From positions 62,001 through 126,000 of the forward strand of contig CAZTJR010000003.1 in the NCBI GenBank assembly GCA_964613795.1: a stretch of 64,000 bases of DNA, given 5' to 3'. Position numbers and translations under genes: made by a program. Source of the stretch: Chromatocurvus sp964613795 (GTDB lineage: Bacteria; Pseudomonadota; Gammaproteobacteria; Pseudomonadales; Halieaceae). Under the pieces are notes generated by a model. It was not told the origin of the DNA. It ran no database searches and was given only the letters and a program-made list of their open reading frames with translations. Of this stretch, positions 8,629-17,796 are shown in pieces. Positions within the stretch are counted from its first letter, which is position 1. Every line of letters begins with the position of its first letter.

Positions 8629-9393
8629 CTAGCGTCCCTTCCAGTTCGGGGCGCGCTTTTCGGCGAAAGCGGTTGCACCCTCTATTGCGTCCTCGCTGCT
8701 AAAAACTGGCTGTGTGATGTCGTTCTGCTTTTCGAACATGTTGTCCCGCGTCCAGTCCTCTGCCAGCGCAACCACCTTTTTCGATGCGGCTACCGCCAAT
8801 GGCCCGTTGGCGGCTATCGCTTCCGCCAGCGCCATGGCTTGCTCAAGCGCGGTACCCGGCGACACAACGCGATTAATCAGACCCAGCTCGTAGGCGCGCT
8901 GCGCGCTGATGAACTCGCCCGTGAGCGCCATTTCCATGGCAATGCGCGGCGGGATCTGTTTCGGCAGCCGCACCAGTCCTCCCGCCGCGGCGGCCAGGCC
9001 GCGCTTTACCTCGGGAATCCCAAACTTCGCATTCTCCGCTGCCACAATCAGATCACAGCTGATGGCAAGTTCGAAACCGCCGGCCAGGGCATAGCCCTCA
9101 ACCGCAGCGATAATCGGCTTTTTCGCCAGATATTCCACCATGCCGGCGAAGCCGCGCCCCTCGACAACCGGCAATTCGCCGGTCACAAAGGCTTTGAGAT
9201 CCATGCCGGAGCAGAAGGTGCCGCCGGCCCCGGTGAGTATCGCGACGCGCAGGCTGTCGTCCGCCTCCAGCTGGTCAATCGCCGCTGATACACCTTCGGC
9301 AAGGGCGCGATTGGCGGCGTTTTTGGCGGCTGGGCGATTGAGCGTAATGGTGAGAATGCCATCTGCGACGGAGGTCAGTACTTCATCGGTCAT
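8629..9393 (-). CDS. Enoyl-CoA hydratase/isomerase family protein (crotonase)
   Basis: This is a 254-residue crotonase-fold protein. The oxyanion-hole segments are AGGTFCSGMDLKAF and GYALAGGFELA. The two catalytic glutamates of canonical hydratases are both present, as E108 in GGFELA and E128 in IPEVKRG, so water addition to a 2-enoyl-CoA is plausible. The exact substrate is not visible. The gene begins 10 bp after the stop of the phosphotransferase-like gene and probably shares its transcript. It converges with the patatin gene, 47 bp away. Confidence 0.9.
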   Translation of the reverse strand: MTDEVLTSVADGILTITLNRPAAKNAANRALAEGVSAAIDQLEADDSLRVAILTGAGGTFCSGMDLKAFVTGELPVVEGRGFAGMVEYLAKKPIIAAVEGYALAGGFELAISCDLIVAAENAKFGIPEVKRGLAAAAGGLVRLPKQIPPRIAMEMALTGEFISAQRAYELGLINRVVSPGTALEQAMALAEAIAANGPLAVAASKKVVALAEDWTRDNMFEKQNDITQPVFSSEDAIEGATAFAEKRAPNWKGR

Positions 9394-9403
9394 GTGAGCT
9401 TCC

Positions 9404-10429
9404 TTAAGGTTTGTGAATCAGGTCAACGCCATAGCGCGCGAGTGGCTCCACCAGCGCACCCTTGGCCTCGGCCTCCGGACTGGATGCATTGCCCATCAGG
9501 GCGCGCTTCTTGACACCCTGGAGGATGGCCGCCAGGCGAAAGAAACAGAACACCAGGTAAAAGTTCCAGTGATCGATGCCCTCGCGACCGGTACGCCGAC
9601 AGTAGGCATCGATGTACTCGCTGTCATCGGGAAGCCCGAGTGATTGACGATCGACGCCCTGCAGACCGCGCAGGCCGGCATCCCCCGGCAGCTGCCAGGC
9701 CATGACCTGGTAGGCAAGATCGGCGAGCGGATGGCCCAGCGTCGACAGCTCCCAGTCCAGCACGGCAATAATGCGCGGCTCGCTGGGATGGAACATGACG
9801 TTGTCGAGCCGGTAATCGCCGTGGACCAGGCTGACGGCGCCGTCATCCGCCGGCATGTTCTCCGGCAGCCACGCTATCAGCGCTTCCATCGCCTCGCTGT
9901 GCTCGGTCTCGGAGGCCCGGTATTGCTTTGTCCAGCGCGAGATCTGCCGCGCGTAGTAGTTGCCGGGCCGTCCGAAGTCCGAAAGGCCCACGGCCTCGAC
10001 ATCAACGCTGTGCAGGGCAGCGAGCACGCGATTCATTTCATCGTACATTGCCGCGCGCTCGGCATTGTCCGCGATCTCCGGCAGCGTCGGATCCCAGAAT
10101 ACGCGTCCCTCAAGGTATTCCATGATGTAGAACATTGAACCGATGATGCTTTCATCCTCGCACAGCAGGTAGGCGTGCGGTACCGGGACATCGGTTGCCC
10201 CAAGCGCGCTGATTACCCGGAATTCGCGATCAACGGCATGCGCTGACGCCAGTAACTCGCCCGGAGGTTTGCGTCTTAGCACGTAATGCCGACCACCCGC
10301 CGACAGGCGAAAGGTGGGGTTGGATTGTCCGCCGGCAAATTTTTCTGCCGTCACAGTGCCACTGAATCCGGGCAGGTTCTGCTCCAGATAGGGCTGCAGG
10401 CGTTCGGTATCAAGGGTCTGAGCGCTCAT
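9404..10429 (-). CDS. Phosphotransferase (APH/ACAD10-like) family protein
   Basis: This 341-residue protein has the aminoglycoside-phosphotransferase kinase fold. The glycine loop region FAGGQSNPTFRL is at the start, the catalytic HGDYRLDN is near residue 210, and the metal-binding DWELSTLGHP follows. This subgroup, also found fused to acyl-CoA dehydrogenases in ACAD10/11, phosphorylates hydroxyacyl-CoAs rather than antibiotics. Its place between an enoyl-CoA hydratase and a divergent acyl-CoA synthetase fits that role. I start at the ATG at 10429, after GGAGAAG. A longer frame upstream lacks family similarity and would occupy the divergent promoter region. Confidence 0.85.
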   Translation of the reverse strand: MSAQTLDTERLQPYLEQNLPGFSGTVTAEKFAGGQSNPTFRLSAGGRHYVLRRKPPGELLASAHAVDREFRVISALGATDVPVPHAYLLCEDESIIGSMFYIMEYLEGRVFWDPTLPEIADNAERAAMYDEMNRVLAALHSVDVEAVGLSDFGRPGNYYARQISRWTKQYRASETEHSEAMEALIAWLPENMPADDGAVSLVHGDYRLDNVMFHPSEPRIIAVLDWELSTLGHPLADLAYQVMAWQLPGDAGLRGLQGVDRQSLGLPDDSEYIDAYCRRTGREGIDHWNFYLVFCFFRLAAILQGVKKRALMGNASSPEAEAKGALVEPLARYGVDLIHKP

Positions 10430-10552
10430 CCGCTTCTCCGTCGGGGTAAGGGCGAAAGGATAACACGCAGTGTGTTCGCGGCATCCCTCTTGAACAATGA
10501 CCGGCGGGCGCAAAAAAATACACTGCAGGTGACAGCGGGTATCCGCTGCGCG

Positions 10553-10568
10553 CAAATGCCTGCATTTG
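10553..10568. promoter_or_regulatory. Perfect inverted repeat in divergent promoter region (putative operator)
   Basis: The sequence CAAATGC-CT-GCATTTG is a perfect dyad with 7-bp arms. It lies in the 204-bp region between the divergent phosphotransferase and acyl-CoA synthetase genes, 66 bp before the synthetase ATG. A second short dyad, AGAAC-G-GTTCT, lies at 10575-10585. The size and placement suit a dimeric repressor, for example a TetR-type acyl-CoA regulator. No regulator gene is adjacent, so the binding protein is unknown. Confidence 0.4.
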
Positions 10569-10633
10569 GCATTGAGAACGGTTCTTGCGACGGCTATCCT
10601 CTCACTCGACAAAACACTGACCAGGAGTTGTGC

Positions 10634-12334
10634 ATGTACCAAGAACTCGACCAGGCCTGGAAGCAGCTGACCTCATCGGGACAGATGTTCGAAGTCACCA
10701 CCGTTGAGGTCCGCGGCATTCCCCTGCGTGCGTACGCCATGGCGCCACCGTCCCTGCGGGAATTCTGGCTGTCCACGGCCGGGCATGGCGACAGCGAGTA
10801 TCTTGTGTACCGCCACGAACGCTGCACCTATCGGCAGGCACACGCGTTCACCGCGTCGATTGCCAACTGGCTTTCCGAAAACGGGGTGAAACCGGGCGAC
10901 CGCGTCGCGATAGCAATGCGCAATTATCCCGAGTGGATGCTGGCTTACTGGGCGATTACCTCCATGGGGGCGGTCGTGGTCGGCATGAACGCCTGGTGGG
11001 TTGCCCGGGAAATGCACTTCGGGCTGGAAGACGCCGCGCCGAAGGTTCTCATCGCTGACGCCGAGCGGCTGCGGCGATTCACCGACATCCGCGACGATTT
11101 TCCCGGAATGAAGGTGGTCGGCGTGCGCGTGGATCACGATCTGCCGGCCTGGGCGACCGACTGGTACGAATTGATCAATGCCCCGGCCGAAATGCCGCAG
11201 GCGAGTATCGACCCTGATGACGACGCCTGCATCTTTTACACCTCCGGAACGACGGGCAAGCCCAAGGGCGCCCAGCTCACCCATCGCGGCTGCGTGACTA
11301 ATCTGCTCAATGTCGCTTTCGTTAATTCCGTGCAGCCGGCGGCACTGGCACTGGCCCGGGGTGAATCCCCCGGCTCTCAGCCTCCTCCGGCGGCGCCGAG
11401 CGCTTTGATTGCCACGCCCTTGTTCCATGTGACCGCCAATAACTGCGTTGCCCATGCGGTGACGCTGGCGGGTGGAAAAATGGTGCATATGTATAAATGG
11501 GATCCGCAAGAGGCGCTGCGGCTGATCGAAGCCGAGAAGATCACCGCGTTCACGGCGGTGCCGATGATGGCGCGGGAAATCATGATGCACCCGGATTTCG
11601 CCACCCGCGACACATCCAGCCTGCAGTCCATCGGTGGTGGCGGTGCGGCCATGCAGCCCGACCTGGTTGCAAAAGTTGGCGAAAACATGGGCGGTGCGCG
11701 GCCGAACACCGGTTACGGCATGACCGAGACCTGCGGCATCATCGCCGCGGTCAGCGCGGAGTTTTTCGTGGACCGGCCCACCAGTGTGGGTCGTGCGCTG
11801 CCTACCCTGGAAGCGCGCTGCGTCGACCCCGCCGGAGAACCCCTGCCCACTGGCGACATCGGCGAGCTGGTCGTGCGCGGCGCTCCGGTCATCAAGGGCT
11901 ACCTGAATCGGCCGGACGCCACGGCAGAGACCATTGTCGATGGCTGGCTGCACACCGGCGACATCGCCTACATGGATGAGGATGGCTTTATCTATCTGGT
12001 CGATCGCGCCAAGGACATGGTGCTGCGCGGCGGCGAGAACGTGTATTGCGCCGAAGTGGAGAATGCGCTGTTCCACCACCCTGCGGTGGCCGAGTGTGTG
12101 GCATTCGCCGTGCCGGATGAGCGTCTTGGCGAAGAAGTGGGTGCCGCAGTTTACCTGGCACCGGGTGAGCACGTTGATGCCGCCGCGCTGCGTGAGCACT
12201 GCAAGGAGCATGTCGCCCCGTTCAAGGTGCCGCGCTATCTCTGGTTTGTCGATCAGCCGCTGCCCCGCAATGCCAACGGCAAGTTCGTCAAGCGGGATCT
12301 TCGCGAGAAGCTACGCGTTGAGAACGCTAGCTAG
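10634..12334 (+). CDS. AMP-binding acyl-CoA synthetase (second paralogue)
   Basis: The product is a 566-residue class I adenylate-forming enzyme. The P-loop YTSGTTGKPKGA lies near residues 206-217. NTGYGMTE and the hinge TGDIAYMDEDGFIYLVDR follow, with the C-terminal lysine in RNANGKFVKRDL. The ATG at 10634 follows CCAGGAG by six bases. It is divergent from the phosphotransferase and hydratase genes and shares their promoter region, so the three probably belong to one acyl-CoA pathway. It is clearly a different subfamily from the enzyme at 5216-6778, so two acids or two chain-length ranges may be activated (inference). Confidence 0.88.
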   Translation: MYQELDQAWKQLTSSGQMFEVTTVEVRGIPLRAYAMAPPSLREFWLSTAGHGDSEYLVYRHERCTYRQAHAFTASIANWLSENGVKPGDRVAIAMRNYPEWMLAYWAITSMGAVVVGMNAWWVAREMHFGLEDAAPKVLIADAERLRRFTDIRDDFPGMKVVGVRVDHDLPAWATDWYELINAPAEMPQASIDPDDDACIFYTSGTTGKPKGAQLTHRGCVTNLLNVAFVNSVQPAALALARGESPGSQPPPAAPSALIATPLFHVTANNCVAHAVTLAGGKMVHMYKWDPQEALRLIEAEKITAFTAVPMMAREIMMHPDFATRDTSSLQSIGGGGAAMQPDLVAKVGENMGGARPNTGYGMTETCGIIAAVSAEFFVDRPTSVGRALPTLEARCVDPAGEPLPTGDIGELVVRGAPVIKGYLNRPDATAETIVDGWLHTGDIAYMDEDGFIYLVDRAKDMVLRGGENVYCAEVENALFHHPAVAECVAFAVPDERLGEEVGAAVYLAPGEHVDAAALREHCKEHVAPFKVPRYLWFVDQPLPRNANGKFVKRDLREKLRVENAS

Positions 12335-12385
12335 TGGGCCGGGCGGTGGCGGTAGCATCGACCAGCTGCGTCATACCGGGCGTCC

Positions 12386-12919
12386 ATGTCTGAGTCATCG
12401 GTGAGTCCCCCGGCCCTGGAAGCCGGGGATTGCGATATCGTCAGAGAGGCAACCCGCAAGGTGATAGCGGCGGCGGCCATCGCCACCGGTGTGGACCTGG
12501 CACCCGTGCCGGTGAGGTTCGATCTCGCCGGGCGCAGTGCCGGTCAGTTCATCGGTCGTGGCGATCACTGCCTGATCCGCTACAACCCCTGGATATTCGC
12601 GCGTTATTTCGAGGAGAACCTCACCACCACGGTACCGCATGAGGTGGCCCATTATGCTGTCTATCGAGCCTGGCCAGGGCGGCGCGTGAGGCCCCATGGT
12701 GCTGAGTGGCAGGGCGTTATGCGCGCACTCGGTGTCGAGCCCACCGTAACCTTTGATCTCGACCTCAGCGGCCTGCCGCGGCGCCAGCAACGACGCCATC
12801 GTTACCACTGCGGCTGCAAGGCGCATGAGCTCTCCACAACCCGGCATAACCGGGTCAGGGCGGGCCGCGCACGCTACGCCTGTCTGCAGTGTCGCGGTGA
12901 GCTGCAGTACCTGGGATAA
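12386..12919 (+). CDS. sprT: SprT-like zinc metalloprotease-family protein
   Basis: This 177-residue protein has the SprT domain. The HExxH metal motif is H85-E86-H89 in VPHEVAHYAVY, a downstream histidine lies in RPHGAEWQ, and a C-terminal zinc ribbon is formed by YHCGCK and YACLQCRGEL. The family includes the DNA-protein crosslink protease Spartan; bacterial SprT is poorly understood. The gene starts 52 bp after the acyl-CoA synthetase stop and converges with the DUF748 gene, with only 12 bp between them. Confidence 0.88.
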   Translation: MSESSVSPPALEAGDCDIVREATRKVIAAAAIATGVDLAPVPVRFDLAGRSAGQFIGRGDHCLIRYNPWIFARYFEENLTTTVPHEVAHYAVYRAWPGRRVRPHGAEWQGVMRALGVEPTVTFDLDLSGLPRRQQRRHRYHCGCKAHELSTTRHNRVRAGRARYACLQCRGELQYLG

Positions 12920-12931
12920 ATCACCGCCGAC

Positions 12932-15853
12932 TCAGGCGCTGACGTCGAGCACCGCGCCGGCGAGCATCTCCTCATCAGTACGGCCACCAATGGTCAGGCG
13001 ATCCGCGGCGATGCCGCGCTCGCTCACCAGATAGCGCTTCACCGCCGCTGCACGGCTGCGCGCCAGTGTATTGATCGTTTGCGTGGATATCTCAATGTTC
13101 GCCAGTATCGCCTGTCGCAGGGTTTCGGCGGGAAGATCTTCTGCCGCAGGGGATTCCTGGCCGGCATTCCCGTCTGCGGCGCTTCGGTCCAGCGCGCTGT
13201 ACCGCGCCGCCAGAGCCGCCTTCCAGGCGGCGTTCCGCGCCGCCAGGTCATCCTCAGACAGACCCTCGGCAAGGAGCTGCTGTTGCAGCACCTGCTGGCG
13301 TAAGACAGGCGCGTCTGCTTGCAGGTACGTACTGCCCCTGACGAGCACGCCGAGCGCCGGACGCTGTTTCAGCGCATCGGCCAGACTGTCCAGCTTCGAG
13401 CGCGTGTCATCATTGAAGCGGTCCGTGCCGGCGACGAAGGCCAGGGTCTGCAGATCCTGATCGCTCCCGACCAGGTTGGCCAGAAAGCGGAAGGGCGCTG
13501 TCACGGCCTTCGTCAGGATATTACGCAGCGCACTCCCGATTACCTTGCTCAGTGAAAACTGGGGGTTATCGATATTGCCGCTTATCGGCACATCAAGATC
13601 GATCACACCGCGGGTATCTGTCAGCAGCGCCAGCGCCAGCTTCATGGGCAGATCCAGTGCGAGGTCACTGTCCACGGGCTCTCCGAGCACCATCTGTGAG
13701 ATGACCACATGGTTATCGCCGCGCAGTCTGTCGCCCTCCAGTGCATAATCGAGGTCAAGATTGAGAGTGCCTGCATCGATGGCATAGCCGGCATAGGTGC
13801 CGGAGTAGGGCGTCAGATTGGCTATGTCCACACCGCTGAAACGCAGGTTCACCGCCAGTGCAATTGTATCTGCGAACGGTGCCACGTCGCCGTCCACGGT
13901 CACCGGTGCATAGCCATCAACCGAGCCTTTCAGGGCCAGCGCGGTAGGCTCATCCGGGCGGGTACTGTCCAGTGGGCCGACAGAGCCCTCCAGTTCCTCT
14001 ATCAGCGTGCGAAACGGAATGGGCAGCGATTCGTCCTCGAAGTCGACGCGGGCATCGGTAAGCTGCAGGCCCTCGGCCCGCAGCGTCCAGTCGTCGCTAT
14101 CGCCGTCTTTGCTCGCGTCCGCGCCACTGCTCTTTGCCGGTGTATCCTCGCCCGGTGCGCTGTCCCCAGGCTTGTCATCGTCAGGTAGCGCCATCTGCGC
14201 GTTGAGCCGGCCATCGGGTAAAATATGCAGGGTGCCGCGATAACCGTCCAGCACGATCTTGCCGACGGCGGCAGATGCCTCCCGCAAATTGACCCGGGCG
14301 TCGGGAACTGTCAGCGATTGCCAGCTAAGGGCCGTAGTATCACGACCGAAGATTGTCAGGGCGAAACGCTCCACCGTTGTATTGACTGTGAGTTCCAGGG
14401 GCGCAAACTCGGCAAGGGTAATACTGCCATCAACCTGTAGCTCACCCGCGTCAATTGTTGCGCGCAGGAACTCTGCCAGCAGTGGGTTGAACCAGGACAG
14501 CGGCTGGCCTGAGAGCTGATAATCCACGCTGCCGTCGCCGCTGCCGATGTCCAGGCTGCCCGACAGGGTCATCTCACTGAGGTCGTTGGCACGCAGTGAA
14601 AGTTCCACGGGGCTGGCCGTCTGTACGGGCCAGTCGAGGTCACGCAGTTCGATCTGCACTGGCGAGAGGTTTATCAGTGCTGGCGTGGTGTAGTCGGATT
14701 TCCAGCGCAATTGCGTGTTGGCGGTTGCCAGCTGCCGCAGTGACAGTTGCCAGCTATCCGCTGTTTCGATGGCATCCGCGTCGCCTGCCTCGTCCGCCGT
14801 CTGGGCGTCCGCCGTGTCCTGCGGACGGCTATTGGTACCGGCGAACATCGGCAGCAGGCTGTGCGTACCGTCCTCGCTGAAACCTGCAACGTCCAGCGCA
14901 TCGATGTCGACCTGCGCCACGTCTACCCTGCGCCGTTTGCTATCGATGCCAATGCCATCGATACGCAGGGCATCCAGTTTTACCCAGGTGTCCGGCAGAG
15001 ACTCTCTGTCGTCTGGCAGCAACTGCAGCTCTCGCAGCGCCACGCTCCCGCCCTCCACACGGAACACCGGCGCATCCCGCCACGACGCTGTGTACCCACC
15101 GCGGACGTCCAGCAGGGCACGCTCGACCCTGAATTCCAGCCGCGGCGCGAGATAGCGATACACGGGGCGCAGATCGATGTCTTTCAGTTCAATCTCCCCC
15201 TCGCTCTGTTGCGTGGCCAGTGAGAGCTGTCCGCGCCAGTCCAGACGTCCGCCATGCTCGGCGATTACGGACAGGCGGTAGGGACTGCCAATTTCCCGCA
15301 CGCTGGACAGATCACGCACAGTGAAAGCGAGGTTGTTACTGTAGGTGTTATAGGCAGGCGAACGGGATTCATCAGTAAATTCCAGGTGATCTGCCTGGAA
15401 GTCGATGCGGCGAACGGTGAAGGCCGGCAGGTCGTTCGCGGTTTCACTCTCTGATACTGCGGTGTCTTCTGGTGCCGTTGTCGGCATCAGGTCGCTGGCG
15501 TTGAAGTCGCCATTCTCAAACCGACGTACGTGCACCGCGAGCCCGTGCAGCAGGATTTCATCCAGTACAATACCCGCATTCCAGAGGCTGGCGGTGGACA
15601 GGTTCACCCGCGCCCGATCAAACCCCACCAGCGCGGACTCGCCCTCATTCCTGGCGCTGAGCGCCATATCATGCATTTCCAGTGTCAGCGTGAATGGGTT
15701 GAACAGTATCAGTTCACTGCTCAGCGTACGTGCGGTGCTCTGTTCGACGAGACGCGGCGCAAGCGCATTCATGACCGGCATGAGAACGAGCAGGCAAAGT
15801 GCCAGATAGCTGAGGTAAGCGGTGGCAAGAATGCGAACGAGGCGCTTCAGCAT
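12932..15853 (-). CDS. DUF748 (AsmA-like) envelope protein
   Basis: This 973-residue protein starts with one transmembrane segment (about residues 10-32), followed by a long, mostly beta-rich periplasmic region typical of the DUF748/AsmA-like superfamily. The Asp/Glu/Ser-rich insert near residue 575 looks disordered. The C-terminal part contains SERGIAADRLTIGGRTDEE, similar to the end of OmpA-type peptidoglycan-binding domains. AsmA-like proteins are thought to bridge inner and outer membranes and carry phospholipid, but DUF748 members are largely uncharacterised. The gene stands alone on the minus strand between two plus-strand units. Confidence 0.8.
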   Translation of the reverse strand: MLKRLVRILATAYLSYLALCLLVLMPVMNALAPRLVEQSTARTLSSELILFNPFTLTLEMHDMALSARNEGESALVGFDRARVNLSTASLWNAGIVLDEILLHGLAVHVRRFENGDFNASDLMPTTAPEDTAVSESETANDLPAFTVRRIDFQADHLEFTDESRSPAYNTYSNNLAFTVRDLSSVREIGSPYRLSVIAEHGGRLDWRGQLSLATQQSEGEIELKDIDLRPVYRYLAPRLEFRVERALLDVRGGYTASWRDAPVFRVEGGSVALRELQLLPDDRESLPDTWVKLDALRIDGIGIDSKRRRVDVAQVDIDALDVAGFSEDGTHSLLPMFAGTNSRPQDTADAQTADEAGDADAIETADSWQLSLRQLATANTQLRWKSDYTTPALINLSPVQIELRDLDWPVQTASPVELSLRANDLSEMTLSGSLDIGSGDGSVDYQLSGQPLSWFNPLLAEFLRATIDAGELQVDGSITLAEFAPLELTVNTTVERFALTIFGRDTTALSWQSLTVPDARVNLREASAAVGKIVLDGYRGTLHILPDGRLNAQMALPDDDKPGDSAPGEDTPAKSSGADASKDGDSDDWTLRAEGLQLTDARVDFEDESLPIPFRTLIEELEGSVGPLDSTRPDEPTALALKGSVDGYAPVTVDGDVAPFADTIALAVNLRFSGVDIANLTPYSGTYAGYAIDAGTLNLDLDYALEGDRLRGDNHVVISQMVLGEPVDSDLALDLPMKLALALLTDTRGVIDLDVPISGNIDNPQFSLSKVIGSALRNILTKAVTAPFRFLANLVGSDQDLQTLAFVAGTDRFNDDTRSKLDSLADALKQRPALGVLVRGSTYLQADAPVLRQQVLQQQLLAEGLSEDDLAARNAAWKAALAARYSALDRSAADGNAGQESPAAEDLPAETLRQAILANIEISTQTINTLARSRAAAVKRYLVSERGIAADRLTIGGRTDEEMLAGAVLDVSA

Positions 15854-16019
15854 GGTGTCTCCGGGGTCTGTTGATCACCCAGTCAGCGGTGTCATCGCGT
15901 ATGATGGTCACCTACTCGCCTCCGGCCTGCAAGCTGACTCGCCGTGCTGCGAGCGCAACGTCTATCCCATAAAGCAGGGCCAGATCATGCCACTATTCGC
16001 GCATTGCGTTTATTCCTGA

Positions 16020-16781
16020 ATGAGAATGCAGGTGTTTCACTGTGATTCCGCACAGGCGGAGATCCACTGGCTGGCCGCTAACACGCGCGCCCGGGATCCG
16101 AATCCTCGCGTGCTGATCTGTCATTATCGCGATCCGGCGGTGATTTTCGGGCTTTCACAGCCGCCTGACACGGCGCTACAGCTGCGTCTTGAGAAAGCCG
16201 ACGTCAGCTGGATCCGCCGTCGGTCCGGTGGGGGTATTGTCTATGCCGGCCCGTGGATGCTCGGGGTCAGTCTGATCCTGCCGGCTAATCATCCTCTGGG
16301 CGTGATGGAGCCGATTGCGGCTTATGGCTGGTTTGGAGGACTCTGGCAGGAAATGCTCGCGCAGCTGGGCGTTGACAGCAGTCTGCCCGATCGGGAGACG
16401 ATACGCACATCGCGGCAGGCGGCAGAGTCACAGGGTATCGACTGGGCTTGCTACGCGGCGATGGGTCACGGCGAGCTTGGCAGCAAAGAGCGCGCGATGC
16501 GCAAGCTCCTGGGAATTGCGCAGATTCGTACGCGAGCGGCATCGACCCTGGTCGCGGGCCTGCATCTGGCCAGGGTCGACTGGCAAGCACTGTGTGCGTT
16601 GCTTGGCAAGCCACGGGAGCAGGGGGACCATCTGGCCCGAAAGAATGCATCACTCATGGAGTTGTCGCCGGCCCATGGGTCGATCGCCACGGCATTGCTC
16701 GCAGGACGGGTCGAACACGCCTTTCTGAACCGATTACAGAGGGCGCTGGACGACGAAAATCCCGGCAATGCGTGTCAGTGA
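16020..16781 (+). CDS. Lipoate-protein ligase A-like protein (BPL/LPL catalytic fold)
   Basis: The 253-residue protein shows the lipoyl/biotinyl ligase motif RRRSGGGIVYAGPWMLGVSL near residues 66-85 and a later RKLLGIAQIRTRAAS segment, where LplA enzymes carry the catalytic lysine. It should transfer lipoate or an octanoyl group to a carrier protein, or act as an amidotransferase. It lacks the C-terminal accessory domain of E. coli LplA. Start choice is weak. ATG codons at 16020 and 16026 are both possible and neither has a clear ribosome site. folD follows by 102 bp on the same strand. A fused 2-oxoacid dehydrogenase E1 elsewhere in the window implies lipoyl E2 substrates in this cell. Confidence 0.72.
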   Translation: MRMQVFHCDSAQAEIHWLAANTRARDPNPRVLICHYRDPAVIFGLSQPPDTALQLRLEKADVSWIRRRSGGGIVYAGPWMLGVSLILPANHPLGVMEPIAAYGWFGGLWQEMLAQLGVDSSLPDRETIRTSRQAAESQGIDWACYAAMGHGELGSKERAMRKLLGIAQIRTRAASTLVAGLHLARVDWQALCALLGKPREQGDHLARKNASLMELSPAHGSIATALLAGRVEHAFLNRLQRALDDENPGNACQ

Positions 16782-16883
16782 TGCCTTGCCTATACCGCGG
16801 AGAAACCCTACCCTCGGCGCCGTATCGGTCCCACTTTCACGGATGGTCAACATTCTTGGTTCAGAACAGGAAACCTCGCAGCT

Positions 16884-17780
16884 ATGCAGGCAACAGCACA
16901 CGTTATTGATGGCAAGGCAGCCGCCACCAGGCTCCGCAAGACAGTGTCTACCGAGGTCGCGCGTCTGCTTCGGGTTCACGGCCTGCAGCCCGGCCTGGCG
17001 GTGGTGCTGGTCGGCCAGGATCCGGCGAGCGAAATCTACGTCCGCAACAAGGGACGCCAGACAATTGAGGCCGGCATGCTCAGCCGTGAATACCGGCTGG
17101 ATGCCTCGGTGTCGGAAGCTGAGGTCCTGGAGCTGATCGACAGGCTGAATCACGATCCCGAGATTCATGGAATCCTCGCACAGCTGCCCATGCCCGCGCA
17201 TATCGATGAGCAGCGGGTCATTGAGACGATCTCACCCCAGAAAGATGTGGACGGATTCCATCCTCTGAATGCTGGTGAGCTTGCCAATGGCACGCCCGGT
17301 GCGCTCGTGCCCTGTACGCCGCTGGGCTGCCTGTTTATGCTGAGGGAGCACTTTCATGGTGATTTGTCGGGGCAGAACGCTCTGGTGATCGGCCGCAGCA
17401 ATATTGTCGGCAAGCCCATGGCACAGCTCCTGCTGCAGGAGAGCTGCACCGTCACTATTGCACACTCGCGCACCCGCGATCTGCCCGCTGTCTGCCGTCG
17501 GGCGGATATCGTGGTCGCTGCGGTGGGGCGTCCCGAAATGGTCCGCGGGGACTGGGTGGCGCCGGGTGCCGTCGTTATGGACGTTGGCATCAATCGGCTC
17601 GCTACAGAGGATGGAAAGTCACGTCTGGTGGGTGATGTCGCGTTTGACGAGGTTTGCCAGGTGGCCGCGGCGATTACGCCGGTGCCGGGTGGTGTCGGCC
17701 CGATGACGATTGCCTGTCTCCTGCGTAATACGGTTATTGCGGCATGCCGTCAATTTGGGGTGTCCTGCGAACTTCCCTGA
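16884..17780 (+). CDS. folD: Bifunctional methylene-THF dehydrogenase/methenyl-THF cyclohydrolase
   Basis: FolD oxidises 5,10-methylene-THF with NADP and hydrolyses methenyl-THF to 10-formyl-THF. The 298-residue length is normal. The active-site segment SEIYVRNKGR carries Y52 and K56, and QKDVDGFHP the conserved Asp. The nucleotide-binding GRSNIVGKPMA lies near residues 170-180, and TPVPGGVGPMT is near the end. A CAGGAA box is 12 bases before the ATG. It converges with the deacetylase gene, 16 bp away. Confidence 0.96.
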   Translation: MQATAHVIDGKAAATRLRKTVSTEVARLLRVHGLQPGLAVVLVGQDPASEIYVRNKGRQTIEAGMLSREYRLDASVSEAEVLELIDRLNHDPEIHGILAQLPMPAHIDEQRVIETISPQKDVDGFHPLNAGELANGTPGALVPCTPLGCLFMLREHFHGDLSGQNALVIGRSNIVGKPMAQLLLQESCTVTIAHSRTRDLPAVCRRADIVVAAVGRPEMVRGDWVAPGAVVMDVGINRLATEDGKSRLVGDVAFDEVCQVAAAITPVPGGVGPMTIACLLRNTVIAACRQFGVSCELP

Positions 17781-17796
17781 TAGGTGCGCATAGGGC

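Noticed and set aside
9404..10429. Aminoglycoside resistance kinase
   Set aside because: The fold matches, but the subgroup and the acyl-CoA neighbours fit the ACAD10-like metabolic kinases; there is no sign of a resistance island.
10673..12211. Long minus-strand open frame (512 codons) opposite the second acyl-CoA synthetase
   Set aside because: The plus strand encodes a full-length adenylate-forming enzyme with every expected motif. The antisense frame is rich in His, Arg and Gly with no domain, as expected for a shadow in GC-rich DNA.
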